Shown here: in pieces, positions 37,759 to 56,601 of the stretch
Layout: every line of letters starts with the position of its first letter
How positions within the stretch are numbered: the first letter of the stretch is position 1
NCBI GenBank assembly: GCA_029207755.1
Contig: JARCOQ010000008.1
Span: forward strand, 29,377,021 to 29,441,020
From: Chamaea fasciata
Lineage: Eukaryota; Chordata; Aves; Passeriformes; Sylviidae
Direction: 5' to 3'
DNA length: 64,000 nt
Notes under the pieces: model-generated
The model's input: only the letters and a program-made list of their open reading frames with translations
What the model was told of the DNA's origin: nothing
Databases searched by the model: none
Program-made: the position numbers and the translations under genes

Positions 37759-40660
37759 AGTGCTTCCCATTGAGATTCCAGACTGTGCTGGGAATGTGCC
37801 TGCTTTGCAGAGAAGCTTTATGAGATCCCTGTTATAACTATCTGTTGACATGAGTCACTCAGAGATTTCAAAGTTCTGTGTCACTTATTAGTGAGCTTTG
37901 TCTCATCAAATACAAACACATACATGCCTGTCTTTAAACCACAGAGTGAAAAAATATGCTATGCATAAAAGGAAAGGATATTTAAAAGGTGAGCTTTTTA
38001 GACAGTGCAGTGGGTTTATCTTAAAAGGACAAAAAAGGTAGAGGGGAAAATTAAAGGGACATTTTTATGTCCTCATGCAAAAAAAGGTCTTTCAGTTCTG
38101 TTATGTACTTCTGTTTTGGAATCAAAAGCACTGGATGGAAAATCCATCAAAATATTGGGGTATTCTTGGACTGAGAAATTTTGCGGAGATTCCAGCCAGT
38201 CTCAGTTATTACTTTCTGTAGTTCTGATAGGAGATGAAAAAAGAACAAAATGTACATTGTACACAAAGTCTATAAGACTGGTGTCGGTGCTTGTGTCCTT
38301 TGTGGGGTGTGTTCCTCCTGCTGTATCCCCCTGGTGCTTGTTCAGTTCAGGGAGCACCTGAAAGTGCTTGAGGACGATATATTCCTGAAGTTACTGTTTG
38401 TAAATCTGTAGGTAGTCTCAAGGTGGGTGCTGGTAACTAATGGGAGGTTTAGAATGCTGTGTTACATATTGTGTTTAAAACATGGCATGATGAAATGTCA
38501 TGGAATAAAAGGCAGGAAGCAGGTGTCCAGTTTCCTAAAAGGTGTCCTGTTCTAGAGCTGAATGCCAGACATAGGAATCAGTGAGGAGTATCTGAGCTTT
38601 TCTGTTGCGACTGCACAGTGAGGTATTTCACTGCAGTCTGTTCTACAGTGCTTGTTAATTATGTAAATTAGAATAGTCTCATTTACTTACCAGTTATGTG
38701 CAGCCTCCTTGCTATTGAGAGGCTGCATTCTTTGTAGTTGTGTATAAATATAAAAATGCATCTCTTTCATGTCAGATACTGCTCTTTCAGCAAAGTATGT
38801 TGTCTCTTATATTTAAATAGAAAATACTTTTTATACGTGGCAGATGCTGAATAATTGAGAGTTTTACTCAAAAGATGTAAATGGATGTGAATGCTGTGCT
38901 TGAACATACCTGTAAATGGCACCTGTGTTTTCAAAAATAAAATGATAAAAAAAAGAGACAACCAATACATGTTTCTGAAACACCCAAAAGTGTTTGTAGA
39001 CAGTGTGTGGTAAACTCATGTGAGTTATTCATTATGGCGTCAGCCTGTTTCACTGCAGATTCAAGGTCTGAACCTATAATTGTGCTGATTTAAGGAAAAA
39101 TCTTTAAAAAAAATAAAGCAAATCACTGTTCTCAGCTTCTTTTTCTTTGTAGATAGTCTTTCAATCAAAGAGTGTCACTGCCAGGCATTACTTTACTGGT
39201 AGGGCAACTGAGGCATCAGGAAAGGATGTAACTTACAGTATTGCCTTCACATGGGATACCAATATGGAAATACTTTGTGGACACCTTTGATTTGTTTCTG
39301 CATAGATCCTACTTTTGTATATTCATAGAATGGAGTGCCTGTGATACATTAAGATATTTAAAATTGGAAATGTGCCTCAGAGTCTTCTAAAATCAGATTA
39401 GCCAGGAAGGATTTTAAAGAAAATCATCACTTAGTTGTCACTGTAGATTTGCTATTTTTTATCATATGAACATCTGAATTCCCTCTGCAAGATTAATATT
39501 ACAAGGAAGTCTGGGAGCATGTTTCATAGAGTCTATGGGCAGATGATTTTATTTAGAAAGCTCCCTCTCTCAGAAAAATATTTTTTATTTTAGAATAATT
39601 ATGACAATTTCTACTGAAAACACAATGAAAAACATATCCAGGTCAGTATCTTAAATTCTCTGAGTACAGTTAGTGCTTAAATAAGAAAGGCAGTTTGATG
39701 GGTAATAAAACAAAGGCAGTTTGGAATAAAATGTTAAATAACACATGTATGCTATGCATTTCAAACAACGGCTGAATTGGCTCAAATTGACACAGTAATG
39801 GTGCTTAGAAAGTAGATTGCAGTCAGTTGCCTCAGCTGTATGATGAAGATTCCAAGTCAGTAGGAAACTGTTACAAGAATTAACAGAATTATCTCATGCC
39901 ATTGTTGAGAAACAAAAAGATATTTTTCATCACCATAATTTAAAAGCATGTAGTATTTCTGATGGTTGACTATTCCAAGCTATTGAGGGAAAAAGATGAT
40001 GACATTTAAAACAGGAAATTAAGTGTTTCTTTCTGCTGAAGACAAGTAGCTTGAGCTATGACTGGAAAAGTATTTAGGTTTTAATTTTCCATAATAGCCT
40101 AGATCCCGCATAGATTAAGAATTGTGAAATAATGTGTACCAGTATGATTGATTGTCAAATGAATTTCCCTGTTTCTAGTCTAGATAAGCCCCCTTCCATC
40201 TGTCCAAAGAGCAGTGCCATATTGAACACGTCCTTAGTGAAAGACCTCTACCTGCTGCAGCTGTGTTAATCCCTCCTGCACTCACACCAACTGCCTGCAA
40301 AATGTGGGTGCTCCTCTTCCTCTTGAACATCTTTCTCCTCATTGCTGCTTCTGCCTTGTCAAGCACAGAGTTTCCCATTTCCCCCCCCATCAGGTGTGTG
40401 TTCTTGGGTCTGTTGGTTCTTGTGCTCCAGGGAATCCCTTGACATGAGGACCCTTCCCTGGCAACTCTGGTGAGATGAAGATTTGCATCTCTCTAGTGGA
40501 AGCTGGAGGGATGCAGCTGTGGGAGCCCATCTGCTTCCAACAGCTTTAGGGAAGGCTGCACGTTGGAGCTCAGCCTCAGAAAACAGTTACATCTCGTGTT
40601 GTCTCTTTCCTTACAGTTTTGGTAATGAACATTTTCAATTCTGTTAATTTTCCCTGCTGC

Positions 40661-40679
40661 TCTGTCTCTCTCTCTCTCT
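40661..40679. repeat. CT dinucleotide repeat
   Basis: TCTGTCTCTCTCTCTCTCT, a short pyrimidine microsatellite. Confidence 0.9.
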
Positions 40680-43089
40680 GCCCTTTCTGATTAATAACGC
40701 AAACAAAGTATTAGGATTTTTTGAAAATTCACAAATGGCAAATGAGTGATTTGCCTTTTTGTTTTGTTTAGGAAATGTCTGCCTTTTGTTCTTTGGAACC
40801 TATCCTGCCTTGAGTGTTCTCACCAAATATTGAAATATGTGCCACTGATCACGTAACCCATTCTCTGGCACTCCTTCCTAAAGTGCTAGTGTGTTTTCTA
40901 GCCCTCCTGGTTTTTGAGCTTTTCTATACCCTTTGCATCCTAACAGAGGTTTGGAGTCCAGACAACTTTAGGATTAATGATTGCTGCACAAGCAACACTT
41001 ATTTCCGTCTATTTAAGCATTATTGATCTTGTACTTCAGTGAAATCTGTCAACTATTGTTGCATTTTGTCTTCAGGAAAAATACTTTCCTTTAAGAGAAG
41101 CCACCTGCCTATTTCTTTGGCAGGGCCGACCAGCTGTGTTCATTTAGGACTTTTAAGCCTCACAGGCAGCTTTGGTGTTGTACTGGAATCATGGCAGGTT
41201 TGGCAGGAATGAATTTGGGTACAAACACACAGGTCCATAGCATGGACTGCCTGTTCTCTCTTGCGTTAATCTCATTATATTGACTGATATTTACACTCTG
41301 GGCTCTTGGGGTAAGTTATGAAATCCAAACTGTGGCAACACCTGAAAGCAGACATAACAGAAACATGAGAGACCCTGGCTGTCCCTATGGGAGGCTGTTC
41401 TGCCCTAAGTTCTAACACCACAAAATGACAGGCCATCCTTTATTTAGGAAACGTGTCTAACTCTGATGCCTGGTAGGTTTTACTCCTTTACCAAGCCACT
41501 GTGCGTTTCCAAAACAAGGTGGGATCATTGGGATTGTATGGTTGGTCCTTCTGTAGGATACAGACTTCAATGGGGTTTGTGCAGCCAGCCAGGTAACTCA
41601 GGAGATTTCATGGAATGTGAGTGTGGGAGCTGATCCTCTGCGAGGGAATGGGGAGCGAGGCTGGAGGGGTGAGGGCTGGCAGACATCAGCAGCAGTGCTG
41701 GCACCACGCTGAGTGTATTACGCATACAAAGCACAGCCTTGCTCCAGAGTTATATCCTCAGGAAGATCTGTCAAGTATACTTTGTCCCTTGCTTCAGAAA
41801 TAGCAGTTTAAAGGCTTACTAACCATTGTTTGAGTGCAAATGTACAGCACAATGCTGAGTAAATGTATAAGAACCAAATGGTAAAATGCACGGAGTTGCA
41901 ACCCCTAAAAAATTATTGCCATGCAGAGTTTTTACACATATTTTTCTCTTTAAGCTTTTGTAGAGAGATTATCAAATCCACCTGTGGGCCTCTATAGAGT
42001 GCTGTGACTGAGAACAGGAATGATCTCAGCCAGTCATGTCCAGCAACATTTGTTGGTTACCTAAAAAAAAATTTCCTTCTCCCTTTCCCAGAAGTGTCCA
42101 GCTCCTTCCTTTGCATGTGTTGTTTCTTTTCCTACAGTGTGAAATGCTAGACAGAGTCTGTGTTCTGCAGTCTTAGAGAGATGTGATTCCTACACCAAGA
42201 CAGTCCTGGGAGGGATTAAGGGGGTTCCCACTGCACAGTATAAATTGAATCTTGTAAGCTGTTTGTTATACTTCAAAAAGCCCCATGATCACTAAAATCT
42301 TCACCTGCTGGATGTCTAATTTTCCCCCATTCAATTTCTTTGGCTTCATTTCACCTGCTAATTAAATTTTTCAGCCTTGATCTCTCTTGCTGCTTCTTCT
42401 GGCTGTTCACAACAATCCCTGAGCATGAGTTTAGGAGGAAACAGGAGCCAGCTTTCACAGCAGCTCATTTCACTGTTATTTACAACTCATTTGAGCGTCC
42501 CGTTCCAGGTTTATAACACTAGCAGGAACCTTTCAAGAGCATTAGCTACCTTGCATGAAGGTACAAGATGTTTTGTAGCCCCCTCACTGACTAAGACCTG
42601 ACACTCAGGTGTGAAGTTCTCTATTAGAAATAAGTGTTACAGAGATTTTAAGATAGATTTGAATGAAATTTTAACCTTTTCTGTTTGTAAGCTGGGATCC
42701 TGTAATGTTTCATGCTTAGTGAACTTTTGTTCCTCTTTTCCATCTGTACTGAGTTTTCCAACTGCATGTCACTTCATTTCAAGGAAAGGAATGCTCTAAG
42801 CTGTTCTGGGCACCCCGTGTTCTGGAGCTGAATTCCATTGTTGCTCCAGATATTTTTGGGATTCAAAGGAGTCAAAAGCAGCGGAGCAGAATCATCACTG
42901 TGACAGTCCTTTCACACTTCAGTGGCTCGGGTCCCAGCTAAGCCAGTGCGGCATTTCTGTCTGTTGTCAAAAAAATGGGGTGACAGTGTTGTCATTCTGC
43001 ACAGCATCAGCCAGAACCAGGGCCTGAGAAAGAGGAGCAGCAAAGTTTCTGCTTATATGATCTGTAGAAGTGACAGTTCCATTTATCCT

Positions 43090-43758
43090 TTCCTATTTTA
43101 GTCTGCTCCTAGACCCACTTACACTGTTGCATCCAATCCTCTGTTCCTTCAGCCTGCTCTGAATGCTGTTACCCTCGGCATTCCTGGTGCCCATCCTCTG
43201 GTGAGTGCCTTAGCGATCTGGTCTCACCAACTCTAATATAATTTCTCTCTGCACTCAGACATTTCTTCTACATCCAGGAGTTGGAATTTTTTTATTCCTT
43301 CCTGGATCAAATCTTACCTCTCATCTCAGCCATCCTCACTGTTAATACCAGCTGTATGGCTGTCACTTTTTTTTCTCTTGAAATGAGGTAGATCTTGCCT
43401 TTTCAGTACAGATCTGCTCTGTGCCTGTGTGACTGTTCTTCCTGTCCTGGCTCACCCCCATGCTCTACCCACTCTTCTCACCTTTGCTTCTCTTCCTACT
43501 TGCACCATCATTTTTGTTCCAACCTGCCTCCTACATTTGCTTATTCTTCACGGGCATCTTTACTCCTTTTCAGATCCCTCTCAAACCCACTCTCTTTGTG
43601 TTGATAGCTTGTGCTCCCAGGATAGAACTTTCTTCCCTCCTCCTCATATGCCCTTCCTCAGCCCATACTGGAGAATATCAGCTTCTATGTGATTCATTCT
43701 CCATATAGCATTTATCTTCTTTCACTTGATTCCCCACTTCCCTCTCCACCTCCTTCAG
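43090..43758 (+). other. Long pyrimidine-rich stretch
   Basis: For more than 600 bases the + strand is rich in C and T, most strongly from 43,425 to 43,670 and 43,725 to 43,757. This leaves few stop codons, so all three + frames are open around 43,400-43,700 without looking like protein. It ends in a good splice-acceptor-like sequence, CCACCTCCTTCAG. Confidence 0.7.
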
Positions 43759-44956
43759 CTGGCAAACAAAATTTTCTGGCTGTCATTAAACAACATGAAA
43801 CAACTTTAGATGTTGAACAGATTTCAGGCCAAGAAAGCAGCGTTCAAGGCTCAGAAGCACCATTTTGTAGAAAATCTCATCATCAGCGGCATAAAAAATA
43901 TACTTGAGGATTTAGGTAAGAAATTATTGGAGATGTACAATTGCCTGCACAGCAGCTGCTGCAGCTCTGGCAGGCTCTTTGGCCTAATTCACAAGCAAGC
44001 TGCAATGTAGGCATGAGGTGCCCGGACTGCTCCTGTTGTCATTATTACTGCTGCTGCTTTTCACCTGTGTACTTCTTCTCTACAGTTCTCATTATTCTCC
44101 AGGGCTGAAGAACATGTCCCTCTCCGTTTGGTCATGCTTCCTGCTGATGTTGCTACATGACAAACCCAGGAGGCAGCAAATGCAGCAGTGTTGCAGCAGC
44201 GGGAATTTGGATAAATTAACTTGCTGCTTTAGGAAGATTTCTGCCTAAAGACTACTGCGGTCACTGTGTCTGCACAGAAAACAGACCTGGCTGCCTTAGT
44301 CTGTATATCCATAATTGCTCTGTGACAGTCTCATGGAGCTCACATAAACCCAGCATTTACTCACGTGCTTCCTCCATTTCTCTGATAAGGGTATCTCATA
44401 TCTCACTTCATAGTGGAGTGGGTTCGCTGCCAGCATTGCTTCTCCTCCCGTTATCATGGCAGCAGGAGCATCTGTTTCAGGTGCAGAATGACAAAATGTG
44501 CTTCCTAGGCTCATTGGAATCAGCAGCTTTGTCATGGCTTTCTCTCATCAGTACTCCTGGGTTGTTTGACCTTCCTTTAGTAACAGGGAGCTGTTTCTTG
44601 GCCTGGTCCCATCCAACCCACAAAAAAAGGAGGATACTCCTTCAAGGAATTGGCTGAAGTGTGGCTGACAATGAGTCATGTGCAGCTTTCCTTGGAGCAG
44701 TGTGGGAAGCAGGGGATAATGCTGCTGCTTGAGCTAATGTAGACCTTGCACTGCTGCTCTTGCTGCTGTCACAACCCTTTTTGCTTTAGTACAATTGCTT
44801 TCTCAAGCCAGAGCAGAACAGAGCGGAGCTCAGGTCTTTACTACAGCAGGGCTTCCCTTTTCTCACTGCATGCGAGGACTGCTGAAGTCTATTTAGAATC
44901 ACTAACAGTGGTAAGTAAAGTGAATAAAAGATGAAGTGCCATCAGTACTTCCCACC

Positions 44957-45003
44957 AAAAAAAAAAAAAAAAAAACAAAAAAAAAAAAAAAACACAAAAA
45001 AAA
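44957..45003. repeat. A-rich tract, about 47 bp
   Basis: Three long A runs broken by single Cs (A19-C-A16-CAC-A8). No SINE or LINE body was recognised on its 5' side, so it is treated as a simple repeat and not as a retrotransposon tail. Confidence 0.85.
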
Positions 45004-45449
45004 CCCCAGCTAGCACAGGAACAGGGTAAACTAATCAGCCATTCTTCTTTGTCAAAAGGGAATAAAATAAGTTCGTGGCCAAGTGACCCTCATTTATGGG
45101 AGAATTCCTGGCAGAGGCCCAGTGCAATTGGGTCTCGCCACAGCTTAAGAGACAGGACACTTCTGTTTGATGCAGTCCAAGTTTTATCAGAGATATCAAG
45201 GCCTGACTAATCTGTGAAAGGATCCATTTTTTAGACTTGAAAAACATATGGCTGTAGTTAACAGAGCTCCCTAATTACATCTTCTTCCTCAAGAAAAAGA
45301 AATCATTTTCCCTATACCCAAATCAAATCAATAAATTCAGACTCTGGCACCATTTCTAAATGGTCCTGTTTGAAGTACAGAAAATGCTGGGGTTTTGGGG
45401 CATTGTCTGTACAGACAGGAAAGGAAATGTCTTAATGAGATATGCAAAG

Positions 45450-45530
45450 CAGCATGGTCTCTGGAATAGGGCACCAGATTGGGATTCAGGAAACCTGGGT
45501 TGTTATCACAGCCCTGCTATTGCCTCTTGC
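45450..45530 (+). mobile_element. MIR/CORE-SINE-like relic
   Basis: GATTGGGATTCAGGAAACCT, then GGGTTGTTATCACAGCCCTG and CTATTGCC, resembles the amniote MIR consensus (GGGAGTCAGGA..CCTGGGTTC..TCCCAGCTCTGCCA). Only the core is recognisable; the 3' part of the element is not seen. Confidence 0.5.
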
Positions 45531-45988
45531 CTTAGTGTGCTGTAGATTCCCTGCTAGCCATCTGTTTGTTACTCAGAGCAATGTACCCAGCCTTCCTGTA
45601 CCTGATAAATTTGGTGTTGTTCCACCTCTTGCTGTGGCCGATTCCTTCCTCTCTACTCCTGACCCCGCACATGGAATGGCTGTCACTCCTTCATCACCCC
45701 TCACTCAAAGGCTGCTTCCCTCCTTCCTCCTTCCCTCTGGTGGCGCCTTTGCTCTTGGCCTGGCAGAGCTGGCACTCACTCTGACACCTTTGTTGCTGTT
45801 GGACACGTCTGGCTGTCCAGAGGTGTTCAGGTGCAGGCTTAGCCTCTGTTCCTGGCCCTGACAGTGTGACATGGAGCACCATGGGCTGGCCTTGCATGCT
45901 GCATTGTTTATCAGCTTGTGTCCTCACTGCCTGCACCATCCTTTCCTCTTTAGCTGGAGCACTGATTGGATCTAGGGAGTGTGGATAA

Positions 45989-46046
45989 CAGAGCAAAACC
46001 CCTTTTAGCTCCATTGTCAGAGCAAAACCCTTTTTAGCTCCATTGT
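45989..46046. repeat. Tandem duplication of a 29-bp unit
   Basis: Two adjacent copies of CAGAGCAAAACCC...TTTTAGCTCCATTGT (45,989-46,017 and 46,018-46,046) differ at one position, implying a recent local duplication. Confidence 0.9.
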
Positions 46047-47977
46047 CCACAAGGGCCAGATCCATGTTCGGGTGCTGCTCCTTCCGTGTGTGGAGCCTGG
46101 TGGAATCTTGGTTGCAGCCACGAGCACTGGTTGCCTGGGAGCCATCCTTCTCCTGAGTGTTTGCAGATGCCTCTCTGCTGCAGACCTGTCGTGGACACGC
46201 ACACCTGAGGGACAAAACCCAATACAGTCAGGAAGAACCATTTCCCAGTGCTGGAATGAAATTATTGTAGATTTACCAATAAAAGCAATAGTGGTCAGTG
46301 TCCCTTCTGCAGCCAAGTGGAGAAGTTACCAAGAGAAACTTCCTCTGATTCACTTCTGCCACGTGCTCTTCCATTCGAAAGAGCAGAAAGGACTTTAAAT
46401 TGAACTTTGTGTTACTGTCATGACTGTAGGGACCTGCCCTCACTCTGAATTAATTCTGTTGTTTGTAGTTGGAAATGAGGTCAAGATCACCTCAGTTCTG
46501 ATTACTGTTAGCTGAGCATCTGTCCCTAAATGTAAATGTATCTAGTAAAACTCTTCTCCACCATCAGCTTTGGACATTTTTTCATAACTGTAAAATCTAC
46601 CAAATAAGTCTCCACAGTCCAGGGACTCCTGCTGTGATATGTGAATGAATCAGAGGCTGCTGGAATCAGGAATGGGGGCAAAGACAGTGTAGAGATAGCT
46701 ATTATTTAAAGGTAATTGAGTGGAATGGGCAAAGGAACAAGCTGAAGAAAAATAGAAACCCCTCAGGATATCCACGCTCTGCCTTCTACTCTGCAGCTGA
46801 GTCCCAGGTTCTTCATTGAGTAAGTCTGCTTTTCTGCTTCTCTCAAAAAAGAGCCTAAAACATGCACTTTTTCCTTCTAGTGCAAAACTGTGTGCTCCTG
46901 TCCATTCTAATGTGAGAAAGGCTGAGAATTGGTCCATTTGTGTCCCCTTCCTAAGCCTGTGTTGCATATAACGTATGTTTTCTGGAAAGAAAAGCTGAAT
47001 GGAAAATTTTGAATCTGGGTTCCTTAGGAAGTTAAACATCTCACTGCACACAGGCCCTGAAGAGTACTTTTAGTGAAAAGCAGAGAACTTTTCACAGTAT
47101 CATAATGTGCACAAGTGGGAATGTAGATACCTACTTTTAGCTCTCCTGAATCTAGCTATGAGGAATTGACCTATTAATCAGAACTTATGCATTTATTTAA
47201 TGATTTTCAATCCTTCTAAGACTGGTATTCTGCACTGTATGACTTAGTTCCCATTTCGTTTGTCCCCCCTCCCTCATTCATTGGCACCAGCACATTCCCT
47301 CTTTTTTGCCTGCAGCAGCAAAACCTAGGTTGAGGTGAGACTGGGCTGCTTAGGTAGAGACTAGATCTTGCTTTAATTGCACAGGCAAAACTGGAGGACT
47401 TTGATTCCAGCTGGCTGCTGTGGAGAAAGATGTAAAATGCAGATGATACAGTAAATGGACTGCTAAAATCATCAGGCTGTGTGCCACAATTAGGAAGCAG
47501 AGAAAACAAAGATTTTGCATGTTCCCAGGTCTTTGGTTACAGCCAGGTACCATCTGTAAATCTGTAGATGATTCACCTAAACCTCGAGTGTGATGTTTCT
47601 GTGTTGTGCATTACATCTGTGAAATGTAACATATAATGTGTTGCAAAATGGTTTTAGAAACATTCAGGCAATTTTGGGATTGTGTGGTTGCAGGGTATTT
47701 TATAATTCTGGAAACTTTATTTTTTCATTAAATTTGAATATATTCAGAAACATTTGTTCTACCATCAGTGAGAATTTAGAGGATACTCTCTTCCAGTGTC
47801 ATTTGGGATTTGTAAGGGAAAAGAAAGGTGACAGTTTTTGTTGGACTGATAATCTTTTCCTGGATCCTCACCTAAGGAAAATGTGAAATGTCACCATTGA
47901 ATGGGCAGATCTGGACTTTGAAGGTCTCTGGATCAGAGTCAGAACTATTTTCTGATCCAAACATTGTTTGAGAGTAA

Positions 47978-53860
<5,883 letters not shown>

Positions 53861-54027
53861 GCATTGAGCTGATCTGTGAAAAAGACATCGATCTTGCAAC
53901 ACAGGTTCAAGAACTGCTGGAATTCCTTCATGAGAAACAGCACGAGCTGGAGCTTAATGCTGACCAAACTCACAAGAGGTTAGAGCAGTGCCTCCAGCTC
54001 CGGCACCTCCAGGCTGAGGTCAAGCAG
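53861..54027 (+). CDS. KALRN: KALRN exon: spectrin repeat 6 helix C, start of repeat 7
   Basis: This 167-nt exon completes the split glycine codon and adds 55 codons, beginning [20 protein letters not shown] and ending [12 protein letters not shown]. The acceptor is GTGCACATTACAG|GC and the donor CAG|GTGAGA (phase 0). [17 protein letters not shown] is the end of helix B and loop region; [21 protein letters not shown] is helix C running into helix A of repeat 7. [11 protein letters not shown] fits kalirin; I recall ELLCDRDVDMA in TRIO. As I recall mammalian kalirin, this protein differs by conservative changes only (DLAT for DLAA, NADQ for NAEQ). The single-frame ORF at 53,833-54,051 is this exon read in frame with intron flanks on both sides. 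Confidence 0.98.
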
Positions 54028-54221
54028 GTGAGAGTTTTTAACCACACATGAGGGGCTTGAGGGGGTTTTCAGCCACATTCACACTGCTAAGCCAGTGTCT
54101 GCCAAGGGAAAAACCTTTAGGTGGGCAGTCCAAATCCCCCTTTCCTTAACAGTACTTGATTTTGCTGACAGGTTACAGAATGGCCCTTGGCAAAGAAGAA
54201 GGGGCTCTGCTCTCCCAAGTG

Positions 54222-54227
54222 TGCATG
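54222..54227 (+). promoter_or_regulatory. UGCAUG motif 195 nt past the repeat 6/7 exon
   Basis: Exact TGCATG in GTGTGCATGTG. Possible Rbfox site; weak on its own. Confidence 0.2.
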
Positions 54228-56584
54228 TGTTTGGCTTCATGAGTAGTTATGGAAATTCTGCACAGAGCTGACCACATAGCTTCTCAACTGGAGGAACAGC
54301 CTCAAACTCCAAGTGTTCTGGGAATAGAATTATTTGATTTGTGACCCAGACTTCAGCTGTGGTGGAGAACAGGCCCAAAGCAAAGGAAACTGAGCTGTGA
54401 GGCATTATGTATGACATTAGGGTAGTTTCACCTTTTCATTTATTGCTGTATATCTGTTGTCTTACAGGAATCTTTAACATATTCCGGTGATTTTAAAAAT
54501 TTTGTCAGTAGTCTCTAGATCCCAGGACTTGTTTAGACATCTTACAGTATTATTACATTGCCTTTCTTTCAGATTTCATCCTAGCATAGGCGGTCATGAT
54601 CTGCCTCCCTTGGTTTTCCCTAATATTTCATTTGGAGGCCTCATGTTCTATGTTTTCCTTTGCTGCACAGGATAACATTACACTTCCTGCTTCCTAGCCC
54701 ATAGGTGGCTTCACACTCTAGTCTATGTCTGTCTTTTAATGGAATGGTCTTGATTTCATCAGAAGAACCAAGAATGTTTTTCCAGACATCTGAACTAGTC
54801 AGTTTTCCATTTTACCTCTACAAATAGGTGACTGGGGGGTGGTGTTGGGAGGAGTGTCCAAATACTATAAGGTGTTCGTGAAAGATATCTGCTCATTTGT
54901 TTACTTATACGCATACACACACTCTCTGAATGCTCAGTACATACGATCATAAATATTCACTTTTGAAGGCAGAATACCTGAGTGATGCTTTGTCTGAATT
55001 GTTTTACCATTGCCAGCAAAAAAAATCCTTCACACTCAGAAAACTGGCAGCACTAACAGCAGTGCATGCATTGTCTTTCAAAGTCTGCTTTGATGTGAGT
55101 ATTTTGCAATTCTACCTAAAAGTAGCATGGAATTCTCCTAATTTTTATTGTTAAGATATGGTCATTTTTCATTTGCAATTATTGAAGACCATCTCCTCAC
55201 AAAGTTCTGGAGCTCTGTAGACTGCTTGGCTTTCTTCTGAAAAAAAGAAACAAACCGAGCAAAACCCAGAAATACTTTGTGATATTTATAATCACCACCT
55301 GAACATGACTATGAAGTATATACTTCTTTTTCCAGAGGTTCCTGGAGTTTCTTATACTCAGCTTAGCTAAGCTTGGAGGTGTGTGTGATAAATTTGTGAT
55401 GAAGCAGAGCCTTTTTAAGTTATGACAGAAAGCAGTGAGAAGTTACATGTGTAACAGAAAGGCTAAAGATGCAGGTTGCCCACTTGCCTGGGATGAAATG
55501 CAGTCAGCCCTGTGGCTGCTCCTGCAGTCATCCAGTGGCAGTGCAGCACTTTCTGCAGGTACCTGATGTTATTTGCCTTATTATCAAATATCTGCTGGTC
55601 CTTAACTATTTTACAACTGAAATCTCCCCAAAGGAAGTGGTTACAGGACTGAGCTAATACTTACTGTGAGAGAACAGCTGCCTTGAATTATTATTTCTTT
55701 ACCAGAGCTTGGGACCATCAGAGCCTTTGTTATTATGTGACCTCTCAGCAAACCAGTAGTGAAAAAACATTTTATTTGTTCAGCTGAATACTTAGCCCCC
55801 CTTTGCTTGTTAACCTATAAATTACCACAGCTACAGTCTCCCTTAGAAAAAAGCAAGTTAAAAAATTTCTGTGCCGTATCTATTTGGTTTCCTGTAGATG
55901 AGTCATAGTCCCAACCATTTAGTGAAATTGGGAAATGTATTGATTTTGGCTTGTAGTTCATCTCCAGTCTGGTCCAGGTTTCCTTCACGTTCAGTTTAGT
56001 GCATCTGAGATGATGGATGATCTCATTACCAAATTGCTCTTTCTCATGTGAATGAGTTGAGATGTGGTTGTTGCAAGACACCTCCTGTAGCTGTGTTAAG
56101 TTCTGCTGACAGAGTAAAATTGGTCAAAGCTGCTACATGTACATGTGTTTGCATTTTGATATAATGGCTCATGGAAATAAAAAGTCTTTTAACTGTCTCT
56201 ATCTATTTAAGTTTCATTTACCAGAGATTTCTGCTTTATATCATATGCACCTAGGGTTTGAATGCCAAGACAATGAATTGAAGTTTGGGGCCATTAAAGT
56301 GGAACAATTCCAAATGAGATGTTCTGTGAACTGCTTTAGAGCAGAAATAGTAAAGATCAGTAATTCACAAGGTCTTTGTTATTTAGAAAAATTCTGCCCA
56401 AGCCTGATTTTCCCTCATTTGGATCCTACTCATTTCTGACAGAAACTATAGTGCTTGGACTGCTTACATAAAAGCAATAGCAGAATAGATTTGTGGAGAT
56501 CAGTTTAAAAAAACAAACTCTAATGCTGTGCCTGCAGCTGTTTGGCTTCCCTATCCCCTTAATTTATCTTTGTATGGTTTGGGC

Positions 56585-56601
56585 TTTTTTTTTTTTTTTT
56601 T
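56585..56601. repeat. T homopolymer, 17 bp
   Basis: Seventeen consecutive Ts. Other homopolymers are A14 at 9,168-9,181, T13 at 29,486-29,498, T15 at 32,055-32,069, A16 at 35,516-35,531 and T12 at 49,619-49,630. Confidence 0.9.

Noticed and set aside
44957..45003. A-rich tract as the tail of a retrogene or SINE
   Set aside because: No recognisable element body or target-site duplication beside it; interrupted A runs are a simple repeat.
45694..46215. 173-codon minus-strand ORF with overlapping + strand ORFs
   Set aside because: It runs through the tandem duplication and pyrimidine-rich sequence; no recognisable protein.
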